Positions 49,102 through 57,570 of a stretch of 64,000 bases of DNA are shown piece by piece; positions within the stretch are counted from its first letter, which is position 1; the number at the start of each line of letters is the position of its first letter. The notes beneath the pieces were generated by a model. That model did not search any database, was not told where the DNA came from, and was given only the letters and a program-made list of their open reading frames with translations. The stretch comes from Chloroflexus islandicus (GTDB lineage Bacteria > Chloroflexota > Chloroflexia > Chloroflexales > Chloroflexaceae): the NCBI RefSeq assembly GCF_001650695.1, contig NZ_LWQS01000103.1, positions 62,001 through 126,000 on the forward strand, given 5' to 3'. The position numbers were made by a program, and so were the translations under genes.

Positions 49102-51017
49102 GCACGGCCACGGCAATCGATTGGGTGACAGCAAACCAGCGTTATCTGAGTGCGGCGCTTGACGTGATCAAGCGGCGCTTGGCCGGCGAGCGCGACGAAG
49201 CTGGGTTGCGCGAGGCCGGGCAGGCCCTTGCCGCTGCCCGCGCTGCCTTGCCTGCGCTGCCGGCGGTCGAGCGGTTGCGCATCATCTTTGGCTTGACCGA
49301 TTTCGAGACTGAACTGCTGCTGCTCTGCGCGGGGGTGGAACTCGATAGCGGTTTGGCAACGCTCTGTGCCACAGCGCAGGGTGATCCGCACCGCTTCCGT
49401 CCAACCATCGGGTTGGCGCTGGCGGTGCTGCCCGCTGCCCACTGGAGCGCGGTGACGCCGACGGCGCCGCTGCGCCACTGGCGGTTGATTGAGCTGGCCG
49501 AGGGTGAGCCGCTTGCGACTGCGCCGCTACGGATCGACGAGCGGGTGCTGCACTACCTGCTCGGTGTGGCGACGCTCGACCGGCGCTTGCAACCGCTGGT
49601 GCGCCTGCTCGATCCGGCAGTGGCGCTGCCGGCCTCGCACCGGCAACTCGTGGAGCGGATTGCGGCGCTGTGGGAAGAGCAACCTGCGCCGCCGGTGCAG
49701 ATCTGCGGCAGCGATTCGTTCAGCCGGCAGGCGATTGCCGCCGCGATTGGCGAGCGACTGGGGCGGGCAGTGTACCTGCTGCGGGCCGAAGATGTGCCCG
49801 CCGGCCCCGCTGAGCAAGAGTTGTTGGCCCGCCTGTGGGAGCGAGAAGCGGCGTTGAGCGGCGCGCTGGCGCTGATCGCGGTGGACGACGGCGACACGTC
49901 GCGGGCGTGGCTTGGGTGGCTGGAACGGGTACAGGGCATGGTGTTGCTGGCGAGCGCCGATCCGCTGCCGTCCGGCGACCGGCTGATCGTGCGGGTTGAT
50001 GTGCCGCAACCCGATCGTACCGAGCAACGGTCGCTCTGGCAACAAATATTGGGTGAACGCAGTCTGGCCCTCAAAGGCCAACTCGAACCGCTGCTGGCCC
50101 AGTTCACCCTCAATGCCAACGCCATCCGCGCTGCCGGCTTGGCGGTCACGACCGATTCTGCCGCCGATTGGTGGGAAGCCTGCCGCGGGCAGGCTCGCCT
50201 CCGCCTCGATGGGTTGGCCCAGCGGATTGAGACGGCGGCGGGTTGGGACGATCTGGTGTTACCGGACGAGCACATGGCAACGCTGCGCCAGATGGTAGCG
50301 CACGTGCGCCAACGGGCGCGGGTGTACGAGCAGTGGGGCTTTGGCCAGCGCGGTGAACGCGGGTTGGGGATTAGCGCCCTCTTTGCGGGGCCGAGCGGCA
50401 CCGGCAAGACGTTGGCTGCCGAGGTATTAGCCAACGAGCTGCGGCTCGATCTCTACCGGATTGACCTGAGCGCGGTGGTGAGCAAATACATCGGCGAGAC
50501 CGAAAAGAATCTGCGCCGCATCTTCGACGCTGCCGAAGGCGGGGGCGCGATTCTGTTGTTCGACGAAGCCGATGCGCTGTTTGGCCGGCGCAGCGAAGTG
50601 AAAGATAGTCACGACCGGTACGCCAACCTCGAAGTGAGCTACCTCTTGCAGCGGATGGAAGCGTACCGCGGTTTGGCTATTCTCACTACCAACATGAAGC
50701 AAGCGATTGACACCGCCTTCCTGCGCCGTATCCGCTTTATTGTCAACTTCCCATTCCCTGACGCGGCGCAACGCCGGCGTATCTGGCAGCGGGTCTTCCC
50801 GCCTGCCACGCCGCTGGCCGGGTTGGATTGGGTGCGGCTAGCGCAGTTGAATCTGGCTGGCGGCAACATTCGCAGCATCGCCTTGAATGCCGCTTTTCTT
50901 GCCGCTGATGCCGGCGAACCGGTCGGGATGCGCCATATCTTGAGCGCGGCGCACAGCGAATACGCCAAATTGGACAAACCGCTGACCGAGACAGAATTGC
51001 GAGGGTGGGGGTGTTAG
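49098..51017 (+). CDS. AAA+ ATPase of the eCIS (Pvc15/Afp15-like)
   Basis: 639 residues. The N-terminal half is helical and unrecognised. The C-terminal AAA+ module has Walker A GPSGTGKT (residues 431-438), Walker B 'ILLFDEADALFG' (Asp489-Glu490), sensor 1 'LTTNM' and arginine fingers in 'FLRRIRFIVNFPFPD'. Pvc15-type ATPases help load or refold payload in eCIS and are a hallmark separating them from phage tails. Its ATG overlaps the preceding stop. Confidence 0.9.
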   Translation: MSTATAIDWVTANQRYLSAALDVIKRRLAGERDEAGLREAGQALAAARAALPALPAVERLRIIFGLTDFETELLLLCAGVELDSGLATLCATAQGDPHRFRPTIGLALAVLPAAHWSAVTPTAPLRHWRLIELAEGEPLATAPLRIDERVLHYLLGVATLDRRLQPLVRLLDPAVALPASHRQLVERIAALWEEQPAPPVQICGSDSFSRQAIAAAIGERLGRAVYLLRAEDVPAGPAEQELLARLWEREAALSGALALIAVDDGDTSRAWLGWLERVQGMVLLASADPLPSGDRLIVRVDVPQPDRTEQRSLWQQILGERSLALKGQLEPLLAQFTLNANAIRAAGLAVTTDSAADWWEACRGQARLRLDGLAQRIETAAGWDDLVLPDEHMATLRQMVAHVRQRARVYEQWGFGQRGERGLGISALFAGPSGTGKTLAAEVLANELRLDLYRIDLSAVVSKYIGETEKNLRRIFDAAEGGGAILLFDEADALFGRRSEVKDSHDRYANLEVSYLLQRMEAYRGLAILTTNMKQAIDTAFLRRIRFIVNFPFPDAAQRRRIWQRVFPPATPLAGLDWVRLAQLNLAGGNIRSIALNAAFLAADAGEPVGMRHILSAAHSEYAKLDKPLTETELRGWGC

Positions 51018-51041
51018 CGACGGCTGCTGATGGGGTGTGCG

Positions 51042-51296
51042 ATGGAGGTTGCGATTGAGATAGAGATTGCGGAAATCGCCTTGATCGGCTTTGGGGCCAT
51101 TGACCGCGAGCGCGTCAGAGCGGCGCTGGTCGCTGAGTTGAGCCGGTTGCTGGCGGAAGAGGGCATACCGGCGGGCTTGAGCAGCGCCGGCGCAATCGAG
51201 ACGCTTGACGGCGGCGCGTTCCGGTTAGGGCCGGGGATGCGGCCTGAGCGGATCGGCCAGCAGATCGCGTTGGCGCTCTACCGGGGGTGGCAGTAG
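51042..51296 (+). CDS. Small unknown eCIS protein
   Basis: 84 residues, begins MEVAIEIEIAEIALIGFG and ends 'ERIGQQIALALYRGWQ'. It is predicted to be a small alpha/beta protein with no membrane span. Short proteins with a similar beginning and end sit between the ATPase and DUF4157 genes in other eCIS loci as I recall them; no function is known. An alternative start 4 codons upstream is possible. Confidence 0.65.
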   Translation: MEVAIEIEIAEIALIGFGAIDRERVRAALVAELSRLLAEEGIPAGLSSAGAIETLDGGAFRLGPGMRPERIGQQIALALYRGWQ

Positions 51297-51320
51297 TGGT
51301 TGTGAGGTTGAGAGGTTCCC

Positions 51321-54300
51321 ATGCAGATCAACATCGCCGTGCGCAAACCAACCCGCGCTCCTGCACCGGCTCGCCGTCCACCGGCGCCGGCTCGCGCTGC
51401 CGATGTGGCGGCCTTGCTCGCGCAAGCCGCCGCGCAACCAGCGATTGCGCTGCCGCACCGGGATGCCCTCGCAGCGCGCTTTGGCCACCAGCTTGACCAG
51501 ATCGCCGTCTACGCCGGGCCGCCGGCGCAAGCGGCGCTGGCCCTCTTGCAGGCCGAGGCGCTCACCCATCAGGGTGCAATCTTCCTCGCCGATCCGCACC
51601 CGCCGCTGGAGTTGGTCGCGCACGAGGTGGTGCATGTGTTGCAGATGAAGGGGGGAACGCGAGCCACTGGCCCACAACCCGCCGAAGCAGCGATTGCGGG
51701 TGAGGGAGTGGGACGACCGGAGGATGGCGCTGTGCGGCACGAGACGCCGATTGTCCCCGCCACCGCACCTGCCGAGCGCGAGGCGACAACGCTGGCCGCG
51801 CAGGCGCAGCGCGTTTCTACCCCGCTCACCCCTCCCTTGGCCGTGACCACGACCTTGCCGCCGGCAGCCGTCGCCTTGCGCCGCGCTACCACCCCGGCCC
51901 CACCAACCGATGAACCGGCGGCGGCGACCTTCCGCCGCATCGCCGAACGCGAACCGGCCCCACCGGCGCAAACCGTTGCACCGCCAACCCCCGAATCGCA
52001 GCCTGCGCCGGCCAGCTTGCCGCCACCGGCTATCGAACCGGATCAACCGCCGTTCGAGTTGCCGCCGCCACCGGCTCCCGGCGTGAGCGCAGCCGATGTC
52101 GCTGCGCAACAAGCCGCGCAAGCGCAAGCCGCAGCGGCGCTTACCGCTGCCGAAGGGCCGGAAGCCTTCATGGCCGCCTTCGCTGCTGCGCCGCCGACGG
52201 TGAAAGCGCAGCACGCCGCGACGCTGGGCAGCGAGACGGATCGGCTGGCGAAGGCGGAACAGACGGCGTTTAGCGCCGGACTGCCCGATCTGCATGCTCA
52301 ACTCACGGCACAGGTTGAAACGCCGCCGCCGCTGGCCGTCGTTTCGCCAGATGCCCGCCCGCTCGATCTCGATGTTGCAGGCGCAGTGCCGCGGGTTGCA
52401 CTGCCGCCAACCCCTGATCCCGGTCGCTACACGGCCAACGATCGCGTCACTGCTGATGTTTCGCGGTTGATGAGCGGCGAGAGCGACGATCGCGCCGCTA
52501 ATCTCGCCGAACGTCTGCGCGAGGTGAACACCCGCGACAGTGAAATCATCACCTCTCCCGGCGCGCCGCCGCGCGTGCCGCTAACCGAGGGGGCTGACCC
52601 GGCGCAACTCGACGAACAGATCACCGAAGGCGTCGCGCAGTCGCGCCAGATGCGCGACGAGGCGGCGCAGGCGGTGATCAATGGGCCGGGGCCGGAACAG
52701 GCCCAACCGATCGCGCTCGCTGAAGCGTACCCGGTGGGTGAACTGGCCCAACCGGCGATCACCGCGCCGGCAATGCCTGCCGAACCGCAAGCGTACCTTG
52801 AGCTGGGCCTGCCGCCGGAGGTGCAGACCGCCTTCGATCAGCAGCAACAGGCGGCGATGGAGGCGAGTCTGGCTGAAGCGCGCACGCAGGTGGATGAAGC
52901 GAGCGCCGAACGCGATCAGCAGCGGGCTGAGGCGGTGGCCGACGCGCAAGCGCAGGCGCGGGAACAATCGGCGCGCGCTGACGAACAGCAGCGGACTGGC
53001 GTGATCGAAGCTCGCGCGCAGATTCAGGATGCGCGGCAAGAGACGCTAGAGGCGCAGCGCGATGCCGTTGCCGATATCGAGCAGCAAGCAACGACCGAAC
53101 GGGCCAATCGCCGGCGCGCGATCGACGAGCGGGTGCGCACCGACGAAGCACAGATCGAACAGCACTACGAATCGGCAGAGCGCGATGCCCGTGCCGAGGT
53201 GGCCAATGGCGAGCGGCAGGCTGAAGCGGAACGGCAGCGATCCGAACGCGCAGCCACAGAGCAGAGTTGGTGGGATCGGGCGGTCAATTTCGTGCGCGAC
53301 GCCTTCGCTGCCCTCACCAGAGCGATCGGCGCCATCTTCGCCGCTGTGCGGCGCGCGGTGAACGCGATCCTCGATGCGGCCAAAGCGCTGGCGATGCGGA
53401 TCATTGACGCCGCTGCCGCCTTTGTCAACGGCCTGATCGCCGCCTTCGGCGAACTGCTGAAAGGGCTGGTTGATACCCTTATTGGCAGCATCTTCCCTGA
53501 ACTGGCAGCGCGGCTCAATGCCGCCATCGACAGTGCGGTCGCCTTTGCGCAGCGGGTGGTCACTGCCGCCGCCGAGGGCCTCAAAGCCGGCATCGCCGCG
53601 CTGGTCGAAGGACTGCGCGCCGGTCTCAACGCAATTATCAATGTCTATCAAGCCGCAATCAACGCGGCGCTCAGCATTGCCCAAGCGGTGTTGACCGGCG
53701 ATTGGGCGGCGCTGGCGCGCATGGCGCTCGAAGCGGTGCTGAAAGTGGCCGGCATCGATCCCGAAGCCTTTTACCAGTTCATCGGGCGGGCGCAGGAGAC
53801 CTTCCAGCTCATTCTCGACGATCCGGGCGGGTTTGCCGGCCATCTGGTCGATGCCTTCCTCAACGGGGTGCGCCGTTTCGCCGATAACTTCCTCACCCAC
53901 TTGCAGGCCGGCATCATCGGCTGGCTCACCGGCGCGCTCGGCGGGGCGGGGATCACGCTGCCCGAACGTTTCGACCTGATGGGAGTGCTGAGCCTCATCC
54001 AGCAGATCCTTGGACTAACGTGGGAACGGCTGCGTGAGCGGGCTGTGCGCCTGATCGGCGAGCGGGCCGTCGCGGTGATCGAGTTTGTCGCCAGTTACCT
54101 GCGCACGCTGATCGATGGCGGTTGGGATGCACTCTGGCAACGGATCCGCGACGATTTGGGCAGCCTGCGCGATATGGTGCTCGACAGCATCAAGCGTTTT
54201 CTGCTCGAACGGATCGTCATGGCGGCGATCACCCGTCTCGCCACGATGTTCAACCCGGTCGGCGCGATTGTCAATCTGATTCTGGCTGCCTACAACCTCT

Positions 54301-55640
54301 TCACCTTCCTGCGCGACCAACTGGCCCGGATCATTGAAGTGGTGCAGACAGTGGTCAACGCGATCGGCGACATTGCGCGCGGCATCATCCAACCGGCGGC
54401 GCAGCGGGTCGAAGAGACGCTGGCCCGTCTGCTGCCGCTGGCGATTGACCTGCTGGCTCGCCTGCTCGGTTTGGGCAACGTTGGCGCCAAGGTACGCGAA
54501 ATCATCGAGCGGGTGCGCGGGGTGGTTGATCGTGCGCTCGACCGGTTGATCGACCGGGTGCGGAATATGTTCAGAGGGGGCGGGGCGGAGCGCCGGGCGG
54601 CAGCGGAAACTGCACCGGCGCGAGAGGCGGGAGCATTGGCAGTTCCCTTCACCGCTGCCGGCCAACACCACCTCTACGTGCGTATTGTCAACCGGCGAGC
54701 AGTTATGTCGGTGGCCAGCGATGAACAAGACTTTGACCGTTTCGCCAACGATTTGGCGCAACGGATTCAAGCGTTACCCGATAGCCCCAACAAAACACAT
54801 CTTAGCCAGCAGCTTGCACAGGCTCGCCAACTGTCTACCACAGTCGAGACGCAGCAAACTCAGGCAGCTACCCGCGCAGCGCAGGCGCAAAGTGTTGCCG
54901 GCACGGGTTTACCAGCAGATCAGAATATCCAACGCCAGCTCGACCAGCTCATTGTGGCGTTGTCGGGTGTGATGGTTTGGGCCAGCAGCGTGCCACGTGA
55001 TTTCACACCGGGCCACATTCAGTACAACCCGCAAGGTGATCGGGCACGGCGCGCGCACGGTTGGCTCGGTAAGAAGGCGCACCGCGCACCTGAAGATCAA
55101 GCCCGTGTATCAGAGCCGCTCAATCGCGCAATTGCTGATTTGCAAGCCCAAGGTGTCACCATCAATGCCAGTTTTGATGCTGGTCACCTCATTGCTAGTC
55201 GCTATGGCGGCGATGGTAGTTGGCGTAACTTAGTACCGATGGAAGCGCGGATGAATCGCAGTTGGTTTAGCGCCTTTGAAGCACGAGTGCAGACGCACGT
55301 TGATGCTGGTGAGGCGATCTATGCCGATATCAATGCCAGTTACGGTGGTGATGCGTTTGCGCGTCTGATGAGCGAAACCGAGATTAATGGTTTGACGCCG
55401 TTGCAGCAACTTACCGTTGCACCAGTCTTTGAACGCATCCCCCAAGCGATCACAGCCACGGTTGGTCGCCGTACCAGCGATGGCCGCGATCAAGTTATCT
55501 TTCAGCAAACGTTCGATCCACGCCATCGTTTGGCTCTTACCATCGGCCAAGCGCGGCGTGAGGGTTTAGTTGGCGGTGAGCAACCGGAGCGATCACGCGA
55601 TCTCTTTCCCCGACGTGATGAGGAATCATCCAGAGGATAG
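51321..55640 (+). CDS. DUF4157 eCIS protein with C-terminal DNA/RNA non-specific endonuclease
   Basis: 1439 residues. The N-terminal DUF4157 (eCIS core) domain spans about residues 30-110 with HEVVH at 101-105, a metalloprotease-like motif. A proline-rich linker follows (about 110-270), then a long charged coiled-coil (about 490-640, rich in Glu, Gln, Arg) and an extended region of hydrophobic amphipathic helices (about 650-1090). The C-terminal domain (about 1115-1420) carries 'DAGHLIASRYGG' (Asp1286-His1289) and 'NLVPMEARMN' (Asn1303), the catalytic signature of the DNA/RNA non-specific endonuclease (Endonuclea_NS_2) family, with Ala in place of the usual Arg of DRGH. DUF4157 proteins are linked to eCIS payloads, so this is the best candidate nuclease toxin. 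Codon use becomes noticeably more A/T-ending in the nuclease part. No immunity gene follows. Confidence 0.85.
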   Translation: MQINIAVRKPTRAPAPARRPPAPARAADVAALLAQAAAQPAIALPHRDALAARFGHQLDQIAVYAGPPAQAALALLQAEALTHQGAIFLADPHPPLELVAHEVVHVLQMKGGTRATGPQPAEAAIAGEGVGRPEDGAVRHETPIVPATAPAEREATTLAAQAQRVSTPLTPPLAVTTTLPPAAVALRRATTPAPPTDEPAAATFRRIAEREPAPPAQTVAPPTPESQPAPASLPPPAIEPDQPPFELPPPPAPGVSAADVAAQQAAQAQAAAALTAAEGPEAFMAAFAAAPPTVKAQHAATLGSETDRLAKAEQTAFSAGLPDLHAQLTAQVETPPPLAVVSPDARPLDLDVAGAVPRVALPPTPDPGRYTANDRVTADVSRLMSGESDDRAANLAERLREVNTRDSEIITSPGAPPRVPLTEGADPAQLDEQITEGVAQSRQMRDEAAQAVINGPGPEQAQPIALAEAYPVGELAQPAITAPAMPAEPQAYLELGLPPEVQTAFDQQQQAAMEASLAEARTQVDEASAERDQQRAEAVADAQAQAREQSARADEQQRTGVIEARAQIQDARQETLEAQRDAVADIEQQATTERANRRRAIDERVRTDEAQIEQHYESAERDARAEVANGERQAEAERQRSERAATEQSWWDRAVNFVRDAFAALTRAIGAIFAAVRRAVNAILDAAKALAMRIIDAAAAFVNGLIAAFGELLKGLVDTLIGSIFPELAARLNAAIDSAVAFAQRVVTAAAEGLKAGIAALVEGLRAGLNAIINVYQAAINAALSIAQAVLTGDWAALARMALEAVLKVAGIDPEAFYQFIGRAQETFQLILDDPGGFAGHLVDAFLNGVRRFADNFLTHLQAGIIGWLTGALGGAGITLPERFDLMGVLSLIQQILGLTWERLRERAVRLIGERAVAVIEFVASYLRTLIDGGWDALWQRIRDDLGSLRDMVLDSIKRFLLERIVMAAITRLATMFNPVGAIVNLILAAYNLFTFLRDQLARIIEVVQTVVNAIGDIARGIIQPAAQRVEETLARLLPLAIDLLARLLGLGNVGAKVREIIERVRGVVDRALDRLIDRVRNMFRGGGAERRAAAETAPAREAGALAVPFTAAGQHHLYVRIVNRRAVMSVASDEQDFDRFANDLAQRIQALPDSPNKTHLSQQLAQARQLSTTVETQQTQAATRAAQAQSVAGTGLPADQNIQRQLDQLIVALSGVMVWASSVPRDFTPGHIQYNPQGDRARRAHGWLGKKAHRAPEDQARVSEPLNRAIADLQAQGVTINASFDAGHLIASRYGGDGSWRNLVPMEARMNRSWFSAFEARVQTHVDAGEAIYADINASYGGDAFARLMSETEINGLTPLQQLTVAPVFERIPQAITATVGRRTSDGRDQVIFQQTFDPRHRLALTIGQARREGLVGGEQPERSRDLFPRRDEESSRG

Positions 55641-55644
55641 GTCT

Positions 55645-56607
55645 ATGCCCACACCTACTCGCCAACTCCAACCCCGCCTCGATCAACCGCTACGGGCCAG
55701 CGCGAGTCGCGTTGCCCACCCCCTCGACCCTGCCACCCGCGCCCGCTTCGAGCCGCACTTCGGCTACGACCTGCGCAGGGTACGCATCTACCGCGATGCA
55801 ACTTCGGCGGCGCTGGCGGCCCATCTCGGCGCGGCGGCCTATACCGTCGGGCAGTACATCCACTTCGGCGCCGGGCAGTATGCGCCGCACACCGTTGCCG
55901 GACAACGCCTGCTGGCGCACGAACTGGCCCATGTCGTGCAGCAGGCCGAAGGCGTGCAGGGACGCAGCGCCGCCGTGCTCGAAGCCGAGGCTGACCAGCG
56001 GGCAACTGCTAGCGCGCCTTCGCTTGGCCCGCTGCGACCGTTGCCCGCGCCAGCCCAACCGCTGCTCCAGTGCTACCGTGTGCCCGGATCGTTGCGCTGC
56101 AACGAGGTGGTTGATTGGCTGCGCGCCAATTCGCCGTATGCCCCGGAATGGGCTGAAACCCATTGCACCTACGCCTTCAACGGCGGCGTGCAGACCCGCA
56201 GCGAGACCTTGCGTGATGGGCAGGTGCGAGTCACCGCGCGCGGAACGCCGTCCGCAACCGTGACGGTCGATTGCCCGATCGATCGCCCGGAGTGGAACCC
56301 AACCGAACGCCCCAGCCGCGCCGCAGAGGTGGCGGCGTGGAACGCAATGCGCGTTGACCTCGACGCGCACGAGGCTGCCCATCGCCGGATTGGCCGGCAA
56401 TGGCGGGCCACGCTCGAACAACGCTTTCGCAGCGTGCATTTCACCGTCACCGGCAGCGATGCCGGCGACGCGATGCAACAGGCGCAGGAGCGCGTTGCCG
56501 CGCTGCAACAGCAATGGCAGGCCGATGCGCAGGCGGCCCAAGATGCGATCGATCCGTTTCGCGGCGCAGTGTTGCACTGCCCGTCGTTGGCCGAGGAGAA
56601 CCTATGA
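55645..56607 (+). CDS. DUF4157-DUF922 putative metalloprotease, second payload candidate
   Basis: 320 residues. DUF4157 lies at about residues 20-105 with 'GAGQYAPHTVAGQRLLAHELAHVVQQ' (HELAH at 92-96). The C-terminal domain (about 145-310) carries 'WNAMRVDLDAHEAAHRRIGR' (HEAAH at 242-246) and 'VTVDCPIDRPEW', as in DUF922 zinc-protease-like proteins. A cysteine-containing segment 'CNEVVDWL' precedes it. Two zinc-protease-like sites in one protein are unusual. Start 5 bases after the nuclease stop; its own stop overlaps the next start (ATGA). Confidence 0.78.
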   Translation: MPTPTRQLQPRLDQPLRASASRVAHPLDPATRARFEPHFGYDLRRVRIYRDATSAALAAHLGAAAYTVGQYIHFGAGQYAPHTVAGQRLLAHELAHVVQQAEGVQGRSAAVLEAEADQRATASAPSLGPLRPLPAPAQPLLQCYRVPGSLRCNEVVDWLRANSPYAPEWAETHCTYAFNGGVQTRSETLRDGQVRVTARGTPSATVTVDCPIDRPEWNPTERPSRAAEVAAWNAMRVDLDAHEAAHRRIGRQWRATLEQRFRSVHFTVTGSDAGDAMQQAQERVAALQQQWQADAQAAQDAIDPFRGAVLHCPSLAEENL

Positions 56608-57236
56608 CCACGTTTCCCCGTTCGCCCCGCTTGCTCAAAGGTGCGCTAGTCAGTTTCGATCTGCCCAACCCCAAGCCGGCGGTGATCGTGTTTCAGTACA
56701 ACCCTGATACGTTGTCACGCACGCTCGAAGCCCAAACCGGTGGCGAGGGGGCCGATGCGCTGCGTATCAAGGGCGCGCCGGTTGAGACGATCAAGCTCGA
56801 TATCGAACTTGACGCGACCGATCAGCTTGAACAGGGGGCGGCGGCCACCGGTTTGCATCCGCAACTGGCGGCGCTCGAGGTGCTGATCTATCCCAAGAGC
56901 GCGCTGGTGGTCGCCAATACTGCGCTGCTTAATGCTGGCACGATCGAGATTCTCCCGCCGCAAGCGCCCTTCACCCTCTTTATCTGGGGGCCAAAGCGGG
57001 TGCTGCCGGTGCGCCTCACCGAGTTCAGCATTACCGAAGAGGCGTATGATCCGCAACTCAACCCGATCCGGGCCAAGGTCTCGCTTGGTCTGCGCGTGCT
57101 CAGCTACAACGACTTGCCGGCGGCGAACCCCGGCTACCATCTCTTCCTCGCCCACCAGATCGTCAAAGAGACGATGGCGGCCATTGCCCGCACCGGCTCG
57201 CTCGACGCTGCCGGCGCTGGCGCGAAGCTGTTATGA
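56604..57236 (+). CDS. CIS tube-type protein (Pvc7/Afp7 N-terminal domain-like)
   Basis: 210 residues. 'AVIVFQYNPDTLSRTLEAQ' and 'KLDIELDATDQLEQG' near the N-terminus and 'VLPVRLTEFSITEEAYDPQLNPIRAKVSLGLRVLSYNDL' toward the end are the signature of the contractile injection system tube protein domain found in Afp7/Pvc7. In those loci this domain is fused to LysM; here LysM is a separate downstream gene. It probably joins tube to baseplate hub. Confidence 0.83.
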   Translation: MTTFPRSPRLLKGALVSFDLPNPKPAVIVFQYNPDTLSRTLEAQTGGEGADALRIKGAPVETIKLDIELDATDQLEQGAAATGLHPQLAALEVLIYPKSALVVANTALLNAGTIEILPPQAPFTLFIWGPKRVLPVRLTEFSITEEAYDPQLNPIRAKVSLGLRVLSYNDLPAANPGYHLFLAHQIVKETMAAIARTGSLDAAGAGAKLL

Positions 57237-57267
57237 CGGCTGGATCACCCCAGAAAGGAACCTTGCC

Positions 57268-57564
57268 ATGCTTCATCCCAATAGCCGCTACTACCGGATC
57301 GCAACCGCTACCCTCACGACTGCCGATGGCCGCCAGATCGTCTATCTGCGCCGCCGGTTGTTGCCCGCCGGCGCGGCGATGCCGTTGCTGGCCGAAGTCG
57401 AAGTCACCGGCGGCGACCGGCTTGATCTGATCGCGGATCGCGCGTTCGGCGATCCCGAACAGTTTTGGCGCATCTGCGACGCCAATGACGCGCTGAATCC
57501 GTTTGATCTCACCGCTGAGATTGGCCGGTTGTTGCGGGTGGCGGTGCCAACCTTTGAAGGGTGA
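57268..57564 (+). CDS. LysM-like/gp53-type small baseplate protein
   Basis: 98 residues: 'YYRIATATLTTADGRQIVYLRRRLLP', then 'GDRLDLIADRAFGDPEQFWRICDANDALNPFDL', a LysM-like fold often found as phage tail X protein. It supplies the LysM part usually fused to the preceding gene's domain. Start is ATG with GAAAGGAA at correct distance. Confidence 0.78.
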   Translation: MLHPNSRYYRIATATLTTADGRQIVYLRRRLLPAGAAMPLLAEVEVTGGDRLDLIADRAFGDPEQFWRICDANDALNPFDLTAEIGRLLRVAVPTFEG

Positions 57565-57570
57565 CATACG

